Origin: Nemertoderma westbladi
Lineage: Eukaryota > Xenacoelomorpha > Nemertodermatida > Nemertodermatidae
Reading direction: 5' to 3'
DNA length: 64,000 nucleotides
NCBI GenBank assembly: GCA_032718475.1
Contig: JAUCBJ010007298.1
Location: forward strand, 1 to 64,000
Under the pieces are notes generated by a model, which was not told the DNA's origin, did not search any database, and was given only the letters and a program-made list of their open reading frames with translations. The first letter of the stretch is position 1, and every line of letters begins with the position of its first letter. Below, piece by piece: positions 53,253 through 63,820 of this stretch. Position numbers and translations under genes: made by a program.

Positions 53253-54050
53253 CCCGCCTCTGTAACCTGCCCCTTTCCCTCAATTAGTTAAATGATCGTT
53301 TATTGTTTTGGTTAGAAAATCCCGTCTCTGTAACCTGCTCCTTTCCCTCAATTAGTTAAATGATCGTTTATTGTTTTGGTTAGAAAATCCCGTCTCTGTA
53401 ACCTGCTCCTTTCCCTGATTTGGTAAAGTGACTGTTTATTGTTTTGGTTAGAAAATCCCGCCTCTGTAACCTGCTCCTTTCCCTCAATTGGTAATGTTAT
53501 CGTTTATTGTTTTGGTTAGAAAATCCCGCCTCTGTAACCTGCTCCTTTCCCTCAATTAGTTAAATGATCGTTTATTGTTTTGGTTAGAAAATCCCGTCTC
53601 TGTAACCTGCTCCTTTCCCTGATTTGGTAAAGTGACTGTTTATTGTTTTGGTTAGAAAATCCCGCCTCTGTAACCTGCTCCTTTCCCTCAATTAGTTTAA
53701 GTGATCGTTTATTGTTTTGGTTAGGAAATCCCGCCTCTGTAACCTGCTCCTTTCCCTCAATTGGTAATGTTATCGTTTATTGTTTTGGTTAGAAAATCCC
53801 GCCTCTGTAACCTGCTCCTTTCTCTCAATTGGTAATGTTATCGTTTATTGTTTTGGTTAGAAAATCCCGTCTCTGTAACCTGCTCCTTTCCCTCAATTAG
53901 TTAAATGATCGTTTATTGTTTTGGTTAGAAAATCCCGTCTCTGTAACCTGCTCCTTTCCCTGATTTGGTAAAGTGACTGTTTATTGTTTTGGTTAGAAAA
54001 CTCGGCCTTAACCTGCTCCTTTCCATCAATTGGTAATTGTTTTTGGCTAT
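53253..54050 (+). repeat. 68-bp satellite array, about 12 units
   Basis: Units of ~68 bp of the form ctctgtaacctgctcctttccctcaattagttaaatgatcg followed by tttattgttttggttagaaaatcccg. Two or three unit subtypes alternate (attagttaaatg, atttggtaaagtgactg, attggtaatgttatcg). Single dispersed copies exist at about 9484-9530 and 10757-10815. Confidence 0.92.
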
Positions 54051-54969
54051 AAAATGAGTGTTTTGCTACGTCATGTGGTAATCGATTATCGACAACAACC
54101 ACAAACTATTAAATATAGAGTCTTTTTACCACAGGCGCATATGGAAATCTATCTCATAGTCTATAAATCATGGAATCATGGAATGTTTTGGCACAGGCAT
54201 AGTGAAATCAACTGTCTGACAGTCCAGAAATCAGCAGTCTGACAGTTTGAAGAAATACATACATAAAAAGTGACAATAAAAGTCATTAAATGGACAACAA
54301 AAGTCATTATGCATAATTCGTAAAAAAAGTGACAAAAAAAGTCAAATAAATTGACAAAGAAAATCACTGCCAATTGTTAATGCTGATTTCTACTGTTACT
54401 TCTTTTGATTACAACTTCGAATAATCTTCTTGCATTGACTTTTAATTTCTCTAATCTTTGTGATTGCGATGTAGTGAATTTTCCCTTTCAACTGTCAGAC
54501 TGTTTGTAAATGCATGCGCTGATACGGTAACTATTTGCTTTAGCATGAAGGGCTAAGGGTACCGGTAGGCGTAGCGGGCGCACCGTGGAAGCGACGGAAG
54601 GAGGAGTGGAGGATCCAATGTGGGGCAACGCTGGCGGGGGGCTAGCAGTTATGGTCAGGCTAATCAATTAAGGACCGGGGACCGGTCGTCAATACAGTAT
54701 TTGGGGGCTGACGATCCAGACTTCGTCTCAACTTTACAGTACTAGGGTAGTAATAGCGGATTTAGTTAGGAGGCCTGCGTGTGGCTTGGGTGGCCTATAC
54801 CTCTTACACTGACCAATGTACTAGCACTACTAGCTGACTAGCGCTGTCGATAGCACTACCAGCTCTGTTGCTAACACTATTTTGTGTTGTGTTGCTGAAG
54901 ATTGCCTGATGCTTGAATGTAAATGTTTAGATAGGCACTACCTTTCTTGATTGTTTTCTATTCCGCCAG
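54051..54969. other. Spacer upstream of LINE-R copy 2
   Basis: No gene. Around 54265-54365 a loose repeat of gtgacaaaaaaagtca/gacaacaaaagtcatt is seen. No conserved coding signal. Confidence 0.5.
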
Positions 54970-55457
54970 TCAGGTCAGGTCAGGTATTCTAGGTCATTGA
55001 TTAAGAAAACTTGCCACCTCCGTGCAGCCTAAAGGAGGTGCCACCTGTAACTGCATAGACCCTCTTACTAGGGCAAATCTGGTCCTGTAACTAGGACCCC
55101 CTTCGTTCTGGGATAAGGACGCCCTTGGTCCTGGATTAAGGACCCATATACTTGGCTGCAGGGGTATATGGCCTGACCAGGCAGATGGTGATCTACCAAT
55201 GGCTGGTCAGGAGTAGAGTGTTCTCATGTCCACTCTGAGAGCACTTCACCGCGACCTGCACCTGGCAGCAAGGGTACAGGGCATGACCCAGCAGATGAGC
55301 TGCAACAGCCAATGGTGGGTCATGTGCGCCAGAGTAGATAGGGTGATGGGCCTCATATCTGACTCCATTGCGACACCCACCCTGTGGAATGGCAAACCAG
55401 GGTGTGGTATTTGCCCCGAGAGCTGACTCGGCAAAAAAGCACCCCCCAACCCCCACT

Positions 55458-56338
55458 ATGGATTACATTAGCAATGCGGAGGTCCGGCCACTAGAGGCCA
55501 GTGGAATTACCGGACACAATCAGCCTCACAGGCGTCAGTTAACTCCTGACCGGCTGCCTGTCTCACCCCCTACTGGAGAGAGAGCAGCCAACAATTCTTT
55601 GAGTCCCTTTCCTGATGACCTTTCTGGCCCAAACCCTGGGTCACCAGGAAGGCCAGATTGTGATGGGGAGAGGGATTCTGGAGTTGGAGGCTACTCTCAT
55701 GTTCCACCCCGACCAACAAAGCCATCGGTGAATCTGAGGCAAGTCACAAGACTAGCCTCAGTAAACACCCTAACACTCGGGTCCCCAATGCGACAAGGTG
55801 AGCTGCTGCCTTGGCAGATAAGCTTTCTCTTAGCGCAGTGGGTGTTCAAGAGCACCGAATGCAGACTGGACAGACTGATGAGGTTCTGATTAAGGACATG
55901 GGGGGCGGTTGGCGACTCGCCCACGCGTCAGCAGATGATAGTGGCAATGGTGGAATTGGTCTATTGATGAATCCAACTGCACATGCAGCATTGGACAAAA
56001 TAGACCAAATCTCTAACCGCATCATCCGTTGCCACTTCTCATATTCTGGAAGACTGGCTAAGAAGTTTCCTAAGGTGGTTCTGATTGTGTGCTACTCTCC
56101 AACTAGTGTTGCCCCTGTAGAGGAGGTGGAAAATTTCTACCACAATCTACAAGCAGCTACTGATGGAGTGGATCAGCATGCATTCTTAACATTCCTGGGA
56201 GACTTTAATGCAAGTCTGCATCAATCACCTACATCGCCCTGGGTCTATAGCAATAGTGTTAACCGAAATTCTGTCCATCTTCAGGATTTTATCTCTGGAA
56301 ATGTATTGTTTTCGGCTGGAACCCAGTTCAAGAAGTGA
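55458..56338 (+). pseudogene. LINE-R copy 2: N-terminal region and endonuclease
   Basis: Opens at MDYISNAEVRPLEASGITG, with a Pro-rich N-terminus, then TRLASVNTLTLGS. A one-base deletion near 55805 shifts the phase before VGVQEHR. The endonuclease then runs to FLGDFNA and stops at 56336 after a further phase change. Together with copy 1 it shows that the protein begins with ~100 disordered residues before the nuclease. Confidence 0.8.
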
Positions 56339-56398
56339 ACTGGAAAGCTATGGACTCATAGTGGACCCAGTGGTCACAAGTCCTAGATAGACCATATT

Positions 56399-58704
56399 GT
56401 GTTTCGTAGGAAATACAGGTCTATACAAGACTGTAATGCATTTACACTTCGACCCTTCTCCACTGATCACCGCCTTATTGTGGCCAAGGTAAGACTTAGT
56501 CTGCGTGCTAGCAGAACAACGAAATCTGCCTTGCCGCGGCATGACTGGTCCTCTCTGATGCAACAGCCAAGTGTGAGATCCAGCTTCACACTACAGCTGA
56601 GCAACAGGTATGAGGCTCTTGCCTCTGAGGCGGCAGATCACTGTGAGGGCTATACTGCCTTTACAGAAGCAGTTAAGTTAGCAGCTGCAGATACAGTTCC
56701 TGTATACCCTCGAAACAGGAAAAGGGCCCCCTGGACTGACAACAAAATTCAGAAGTGCCGAAATGACCTTCATAAGGCGCAGAAAGAGTCCCGACTCAAA
56801 CAGACTACAGCGACCAAGAATGCAGTTAAGGCTGCATCTAGGTCCCTGAACAGGCAGTACTCTGCTAATCTACAGGAGCTAATAAACCAACAGGTTGATG
56901 CCATCAATGATGCTGACGACAGCAGGCAATCATCCCAGGCATGGAAATCGATCAATCTGCTTACTGGGCGGAAAAGCCAACCAACCACCAAGGTTAAGGC
57001 TGAATCACCAGCCGATCGCCTCAATGGTTGGAAAGCCCACTTTGAAAAGCTCCTCAATAATGACAGGGTATTGCCTGATAACTTTATAGAAGTAAAAGTG
57101 TCTGAGTCTGTACTCCCAGATATTCCCATTGGCGATATCTCCTTTGCAGAAGTGAAGGCTGCTGCAAAGAGCATTAAGACCAATCGTGCCAGTGGAGTAG
57201 ATGGTGTTCCCCCTGAGGTCTTTAAAATACCTGAGTGTTTAAAGCTCATCTATCCCATCATAGTAGACATGTACCGAACAACTAGAGTCCCACAAGAAAT
57301 GAAAACAAATAAGTTGGTGCCAGTTCCCAAGAAGGGCAACCTAACACTCTATGGTTCTTTTCGGGGAATCTCATTGATCTCGATTGCTGCAAAGCTATAC
57401 AATAGGATTCTATTAAATCGCATCAGGGATCCCATTGAGAGACTGTTCCGTGGAAATCAGAATGGGTTCCGTAAAGGTCGTGGGACCATGGAGCCCATTT
57501 TGGCACTTAGAAGGATAATTGAAGAGTTATCAAAAAAGAAAGACAGGCATCTGGCTGTTATCTTTGTTGACTTCTTCAAGGCCTTTGATTCAGTCTCTCG
57601 CTCACGTTGTTCAGCATACTTTCATTATATGGGATTCCTGATGAAATTATTGCAGCAATCAGATCAGAAATTATTGCAGCAATCAGATCAGTATACGATG
57701 GTTCGACAACATTTGTGTCTACTGTTGATGGTGACACAGAACCATTTGAAGTGTTATGGGGCGTCCTCCAAGAAGACACACTTGCACCATTCTTGTTCAT
57801 TATTGTGGTTGACTATGTTCTACGCATGTCCTTAGATCATTATAATGATGATGGGGTGATGATAACTCCACCTACTGGCTCCAGAAGTCGAGGAAATCCT
57901 GCCAAGTACCTAACTGATCTAGACTTTGCTGATGACTTAGGAGTTCTCTCAGAATCATTAGAGGGAGCCCAACGGCTCCTCAGCTCATTAGAACATGCTG
58001 CTTCTAGTGTTGGTCTTTTTATTAACTCCAGAAAGACCAAAATTCTGACAGTTAACTTTGAAAGTCCTCAGCAAGTCTCTGATCGGATGAGCATAAGATC
58101 AAAGGATGGTATGCTTGATCATGTGGACGACTTCTGTTACCTGGGATCATGGATCCGGAAGTCAGGTGAGGACCTTCGAACACGTAAGGGAAAGGCATGG
58201 GCAGCCTTGAATAGGCTTTCCAGGATTTGGAAGTCACTGAGAATTAATCGGAAACTTAAGGTCCGATTATTTAGAGCAGCAGTAGTTCCAGTACTCCTCT
58301 ACGGGAGTCCATGCTGGGCTCTAACTGCTGAGGACACCAAATCTCTGGATGGCACATTCACAAGAATGCTACGCCGGGTTCATTGTGTCAAGTACAATGC
58401 ACACATCTCCAACCAGACACTATATAACACTGGAGGTGTCTCATTGGTTCCCCCAAGCTTGACACTAGAACAAAATCGCCTACGCTTTGCAGGACATTGC
58501 TTTCGCCGTGAGGACCAGCCAGTGCATAATCTTGTACTTTGGCAGCCTCATGGAGTGAATAAGCATGGTGGACAGCCCATGACTTTCTTGAGACGCATCT
58601 TAAAGGACACTGGCCTTAAAGATGCGGATGACCTAGCAAATGTCATGGGTGATAGGGAGTTGTGGCGGTGCAATTTTGTTGACAAGCCGGCACAACATTC
58701 TTAA
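56399..58704 (+). pseudogene. LINE-R copy 2: reverse transcriptase and C-terminal domain
   Basis: Two overlapping frames: to 57835, then 57607-58704. They cover RASGVDGVPPEVFK, FVDFFKAFDS, GVLQEDTLAPFLF, FADD and the C-terminal Cys/His region. GVLQE has Glu where copy 1 has GVLQG. The phase change and the 24-bp tandem duplication both fall between region A and GVLQ, so this copy is inactive. Confidence 0.85.
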
Positions 58705-58802
58705 AAATGCAGCTGCAATGCAGCATGCCGATCCTAGTAGTAGTATGGATAAATAGTCCTAATACTAATATAATTGTTATGGATAAATAGTCCTAATACT
58801 AT

Positions 58803-58897
58803 TATGAAAGGAACTTTGTTGACAAGCCGGCACAGCATTCTTAAAAATGCAGCTGCAATGCAGCATGCCGATCCTAGTAGTAGTATGAAAGGAACTC
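58803..58897 (+). mobile_element. 5'-truncated LINE-R tail with target duplication
   Basis: About 68 bp of the LINE-R 3' end (58816-58884) flanked by TATGAAAGGAACT at 58803-58815 and 58884-58896. It lies only 75 bp beyond the end of copy 2, in the same orientation. Confidence 0.85.
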
Positions 58898-58910
58898 AAA
58901 CAAACAAATG

Positions 58911-60067
58911 TCAATAGCGTCGTCCTGCGCGGGCATATACTGAACGACAGTTTTTTATCATAGGTCTTCGAAAATTAGTAAAAGCTGGTTGATTTACTTT
59001 ACTTTCATCTTCCTCATTACCCAACTGTTTCTTAATTTTATTCAATTGTTCATTAATTTTCAATTTTATTTCCCCTGACCTGTCTTAATATCTCTTCTTT
59101 ATTTTCATCATTATCTTCTAAATGTTTAATAAATTTCTGTAATTTAATTTTACTTCCTAGAACTTGGGTCAATGTCGCCTCTTTATTTTCTTCATTTTCC
59201 TTCAAATGTTTAAGAATTTTCTGCAATTTATTCTTATTTCCAAGTAATTGTCTCAATATTTCCTCGTTATCATCATTTTCATACTCGTCACTTTCCCGAT
59301 CTTCACTTTCTTCATCCTCTTCTGACCTTCACTTTCTTCATCCTCTTCTGACCTTCACTTTCTTCATCCTCTTCCTGTTCTTCACTTTCATGATCTTCAC
59401 TTTCTTCATCCTCTTCCTGTTCTTCACTTTCTTCATCCTCTTCCGGTTCTTCACTTTCTTCATCCTCTTCCTGTTCTTCACTTTCTTCATCCTCTTCCTG
59501 TTCTTCACTTTCTTCATCCTCTTCCCCACCTTCACTTTCTTCATCCTCTTCCCCACCTTCACTTTCTTCATCCTTTTCCTGTTCTTCACTTTCATGATCT
59601 TCACTGTTCTTCAATTTCTTCATCCTCTTCCTGTTCTTCTCTTTCTTCATTCTCTTCCTGACCTTCGCTTTCTTCATCCTCTTCCTGATCTTCACTTTCT
59701 TCGTTCTCAACTTCACTCTCTTCAACTTCATCCTGACCCTCACTATTTTCATTCTCAATCTCATCGTCCTCTTCTTCTTCATCTTTCTTACTAAAATTTT
59801 CTTCATTTTCTAGGGGTAACTGTTTTTGTATCCCTATCAAAATATTCATAACTTATGAAATTTATTTTCCATGGTCTGTTTTATCTTTAATATATCACGC
59901 TCATCTCTCTTTTTATTTAAATCTTCACTAAAAATATCTTCGGATTTTTTAAATTTTTTTGGTAACGGATCTATTAGTTTATCCTTTCTATGTGTTTCCA
60001 TATGACGAGATAGATTGTTTTGTATCATTTCTTTATTACAAACCGAACATCTTTCATCTCTATGCAT
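58911..60067 (-). pseudogene. C2H2-finger / acidic protein, copy 2 (longer, frameshifted)
   Basis: Same N-terminus as copy 1 (MHRDERCSVCNKEMIQNNLS, one C2H2 finger, PLPKKFKKSED, coiled helix). It loses one A near 59852 and continues in other phases as a ~150-codon Glu/Asp/Ser repeat region (EEDEESEEQ units), then a Lys/Glu-rich helical part (LQKILKHLKENEENKE, LQKFIKHLEDNDENKE) and, after another shift, a conserved-looking basic tail ending NCRSVYARAGRRY before the stop at 58911. The family is not recognised. A DNA- or chromatin-binding protein is a guess from composition. Confidence 0.6.
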
Positions 60068-60218
60068 TATATAGCAATGTCAATTGATAATATTATTTTA
60101 TTTTATTTATTGAATTTTTTTTCCGGAAACGAGTTTTATAAATATAGGCCCTGTACGCTGGATAACTGACTGCTGTACTGCTGTACATGTACCGTATGAA
60201 TTAAATTTTACTTGTATA

Positions 60219-61024
60219 ATGTCTGCTGAGGAATTCATTAAGCTACAAGACAATGCTATATTTCTTATGCGATCCATAAAGGCCCGTAGACCTGCAAAGA
60301 GCATGACAAACGACGAGGAGAAGCAATTCACTGACATCGTCATGTCAATGACTTCAATGTACACCATTACTGTTAGCAAGCTAGCAGATGCGCGCGGCGA
60401 AGCAATCCAATCCAAGAATGATGTCTTAGAACTACGACAAGCAAAAAACCAGAAAGCATACAGCGCCGTGGCAGCGGCTAGCCGTGCGGCTAGCCGCTGC
60501 CACGGCGCTGTATGCTTTGCTTTTATGGCGACATCGTTTCCCAACGAAGGAGCGATGACAGCCACCAACGCGGAACCGGGAACGGGCCAACAGATCAACA
60601 ACCCGATAGGCTTCCAGTTACAACCAACCCCCGTCCCCGTCCTCGCCCAGGAACCATACGAGGTCGCAAAGTTGGCGGGTCTCTTCGCATTGCTAACTCC
60701 AACTCGCCTCCTCCAACAAGGAAAGCGCACATACACATTGGTCGCTTTGACATAACAGAAACCCACGAACATATCGCCGACGAGCTGACCAAAGCAGGGA
60801 TGATCTTCGACCAGATTATACCTCTTCCAATCCATCCCGAATCGAACTACGCTTCATTCCACTTAGTCTGTGACCAGGAACATCGCGAAACCCTGATGGA
60901 CCCGGACATTTGGGACTGTGGCATATCCATTAGGAACTACCAAATGACAAACGACGAACGGGAGAAGTTCGGTTTAAAACGCCGGACTCCGCAAATCCGG
61001 CCGTTGCAAGAACAATCTGCTTGA
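60219..61024 (+). pseudogene. LINE-D ORF1 protein, broken by a palindrome
   Basis: The N-terminal half (frame from 60219, MSAEEFIKLQDNAIFLMRSI) is helical and ends at the hairpin 60453-60518. The C-terminal half, in another phase, is a Pro/Arg-rich linker followed by an RRM-like domain (KAHIHIGRFDITETHEHIADEL, then NYASFHLVC and DPDIWDCGISIRNY), the usual C-terminal RNA-binding part of CR1/Jockey ORF1 proteins that coat LINE RNA. The phase change coincides with the palindrome. The C-terminal half ends in TGA at 61022-61024, in phase with ORF2. Confidence 0.7.
60453..60518. repeat. Perfect 66-bp palindrome (32-bp arms, 2-bp centre)
   Basis: Arms 60453-60484 and 60487-60518 are perfect reverse complements around a central tg. 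The arms include aaagcatacagcgccgtgg and its complement. It lies inside ORF1 of LINE-D and accounts for the frame change. Confidence 0.95.
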
Positions 61025-63820
61025 CGTAGTATCGACATCGCCCTATGGAACGTCGAAGGAATACACTATATATGCAATAACCTTCCAGATAGTGAAATAT
61101 ATCATAACTCCGACGTACTCCTACTGACAGAGACTATGCACACCAGTTCAACTTTCAACTCCTCCGCTTACTACTCCTTCATCCAACCGGCCATAAAACC
61201 CGCCCGAGGGCGCCCTATGGGGGGCCTAATGATACTTTGTAAACCTGAGATTAACCCAAAGGAAATCGCTAGAACCGAGGATTACATTGTTGTTGGTTCT
61301 GATGCTGCCAACTACATTGTGCTATACTTTAAACCCGACACTCCCATCGCTGACATACTCCTCACGATATGTGACTCACTAACTCACATAAACCCCAACC
61401 TAACTACTATTGTAGGAGGAGACTTCAATGCAAGGTTAGACTTCGGCAACCGCGGGCGCGATCTGACAAATCACCTACAATCCCTAGGATTTATGTGCGT
61501 AAACTCTGCCACCACCCCAACGTATATTTCCCCCCAAGGGTCCAGTGTTATAGATCTGCTATACGTCAAATTTATTAACAACGCACCACCTCAGATCCCT
61601 ACGCCTATGGTGTTTAGCCACCCGATTCGCAAACATCAACGTATATCTTTGCGCATAGACCTCCCATCCCCAGTGGGTACGCAGGGCCAGGGACCTACAA
61701 ACCCGCCACGTCTCAGCAGGAAACTTAACCTTCATAAACTCCAGAGCCTCGTAAATCCAGCCGTACTAAAGGAAAAACTCGAAACCGATGTAGACTGCGC
61801 TACTACATTCATAACTGATATTATTGCGCAATCTACGAAGTCGAATATTTGTCGGAGGAAATCCGGCAAACCCTGGTTCGACTCAGACTGTGTCAATCTA
61901 AAACATACTGTAATGGATGCGATGTCCCGAATCGACTCCTCGGAAACTGCCAAAGACCACTACTGGTTGCTGAGGAAGCAATACAAACAACTCATGAAGA
62001 TCAAGCGGCAAAACTATGAAGAAGAACTCATTCTTAGCCGTCTCAATGACGCCGAACTTAAACCTTGGCGATTGTTCGACGGACATACATCCAATATAGC
62101 CCCCATTGATGCGGTCCGCCTCGAAACCCATTTCCAATCCATTCTCGGTGCTGCCAACACCCCCCCTAACTGTGAGGATATACCAGTCCCCCCAGACGAC
62201 GAACTCAACTCGGATGAATGGTACAATGCCGAGTTTACTAGCGAAGAGATCGAGGCCACTATAAATAATACAAAGAACCGGAAAGCTTGCGGCCCGGATA
62301 AATTGTACAATGAACACCTGAGACAGTGCTTACCAACTCTACTCTGCTATATCACAGTGCTGTTCAATCTTATTCTCAATATCGGCAGACTGCCAACCAC
62401 ATGGAAACAAAGCATAATAAAGATTCTTTACAAGGGAAGGGGAACGATTACCAACCCAGACAACTACCGAGGAATAGCCTTGTTATGTGTCTTACTAAAA
62501 GTTATGACTTCAATCATTAACAAACGTATCCGTTCAGCGATATCACATCAAATCCCCAACGAACAATTTGGATTCGTTGCAGGTAAATCAACAACCCAAG
62601 CGATAAACAACCTCCTGAATGATATATCATCTGTTATAAACTCGAACACCAGCAACCGTATTGTCTATGCCGCATTTATAGATTTTCGCAAGGCGTTCGA
62701 CATGGTTAGCCGTGCAAAATTATTATTCAAGTTATATAAGATGGGTATCAAAGGGAGAATATATAATATAATTAAGGACCTACTAGATAATTATTTAACC
62801 ATATTCGACGGCCTTAGATTCTCCAACTTAATCCACCAACTCCGTGGAATTCTACAGGGAGATTGTTTGTCACCGGTGACATTTATCATCTTCATCGCGG
62901 ACTTGGCCCTTGCTCTGCGTTCTGCATCGGCATGCCTGATGTTCCTCTTCTTTGCAGACGATCTGGTGTTTTACTCCACCAATCGGGATGACGTCCAACT
63001 AGGTTTAGATGCCCTCCATAGGTGGTCCATTGAAAACGGAATGGATGTCAATTTGACCAAAACCAAGATTATGAAATTCAGGAAAGCAGGTCGGCTATCA
63101 GCATTAGATAGGTTCCAATACAATGGTAAACTTGTTGAAATATCAAAGCAATACGAATATTTGGGCGTTATCTTACAACCATCACTCTGTTTTTCCAATC
63201 ATATAAAAGAAAAGAAAGAAACATCATATAAGATTATAGGCTCGATACATAATTTGCAACGGCTCTCAATAAAAACTGGTATTATGGTATTTAACATGAA
63301 AATCGCTCCGTCCGTAACCTACGCTCTAGCCGCATTCGGTAAATTTCTAAGAGTTACTCATCTCAAGGAACTCGACAAAATCAAAGCAACACATATGAAA
63401 CGTTTACTCGGATTACACTCTTCTGCTTCATCCACCTTGGCCCTCAAAATGGTTGGTGACGGTGAGCAAACTTTCGTGGAATCGATTCTCCGTAAAACTC
63501 CAACCGTATTCGATCCCATAGTCATCGCCCAATACCGCGAACACCGGGCAGAACGGGAAGAAAACTTCCGTAGCGAAGGCTATCTGGAAGGACCGGCCTT
63601 CACAGGGTCCACCTGGAAACTTCCAGGACAACGGAACCGCCACGTGGTTACGCGTACCACATCGCATGGTTTTCACCACGTGATCTGTCTTAATACGCAG
63701 AGTTTCCATCCCCTCGCAATAGGCTGTCGCTGCAAATATTGTAGTGGCCCGTGCGACCACCGCTACCATGCACTTAACTGTACACACTGCCCAACTTTGG
63801 CCGAGCTGGCAGCAATGTGA
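61025..63820 (+). CDS. LINE-D ORF2: APE endonuclease and reverse transcriptase
   Basis: The frame is open from the ORF1 stop. IALWNVEGI (catalytic Asn) and LLLTET (catalytic Glu) precede the first in-frame ATG at 61136, so the real protein must begin upstream of that ATG. Then GGDFNARLD, a C-terminal endonuclease block, NRKACGPDKLYNEHL, region A IDFRKAFDMVSR, RGILQGDCLSPVTF, catalytic FADD (around codon 608 from 61136), a YLGVIL-type thumb and a C-terminal Cys/His cluster (CRCKYCSGPCDHRYHALNC). From the ATG it is 894 codons, with no stop or frameshift, so enzymatically it looks intact. Confidence 0.88.
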   Translation, partial: RSIDIALWNVEGIHYICNNLPDSEIYHNSDVLLLTETMHTSSTFNSSAYYSFIQPAIKPARGRPMGGLMILCKPEINPKEIARTEDYIVVGSDAANYIVLYFKPDTPIADILLTICDSLTHINPNLTTIVGGDFNARLDFGNRGRDLTNHLQSLGFMCVNSATTPTYISPQGSSVIDLLYVKFINNAPPQIPTPMVFSHPIRKHQRISLRIDLPSPVGTQGQGPTNPPRLSRKLNLHKLQSLVNPAVLKEKLETDVDCATTFITDIIAQSTKSNICRRKSGKPWFDSDCVNLKHTVMDAMSRIDSSETAKDHYWLLRKQYKQLMKIKRQNYEEELILSRLNDAELKPWRLFDGHTSNIAPIDAVRLETHFQSILGAANTPPNCEDIPVPPDDELNSDEWYNAEFTSEEIEATINNTKNRKACGPDKLYNEHLRQCLPTLLCYITVLFNLILNIGRLPTTWKQSIIKILYKGRGTITNPDNYRGIALLCVLLKVMTSIINKRIRSAISHQIPNEQFGFVAGKSTTQAINNLLNDISSVINSNTSNRIVYAAFIDFRKAFDMVSRAKLLFKLYKMGIKGRIYNIIKDLLDNYLTIFDGLRFSNLIHQLRGILQGDCLSPVTFIIFIADLALALRSASACLMFLFFADDLVFYSTNRDDVQLGLDALHRWSIENGMDVNLTKTKIMKFRKAGRLSALDRFQYNGKLVEISKQYEYLGVILQPSLCFSNHIKEKKETSYKIIGSIHNLQRLSIKTGIMVFNMKIAPSVTYALAAFGKFLRVTHLKELDKIKATHMKRLLGLHSSASSTLALKMVGDGEQTFVESILRKTPTVFDPIVIAQYREHRAEREENFRSEGYLEGPAFTGSTWKLPGQRNRHVVTRTTSHGFHHVICLNTQSFHPLAIGCRCKYCSGPCDHRYHALNCTHCPTLAELAAM

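Larger units (their letters stand above)
54970..58741 (+). mobile_element. LINE-R copy 2, plus strand
   Basis: Nearly identical to copy 1 along its whole length (starting tcaggtcaggtattctaggtc, ending in the TAG-repeat tail at about 58733-58741). It carries more coding damage than copy 1: a base lost near 55805, an in-frame TAG near 56385, a base lost near 57607 and a 24-bp tandem duplication at about 57641-57690. No clear target duplication; a 23-bp sequence after the tail is itself duplicated. Confidence 0.9.
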
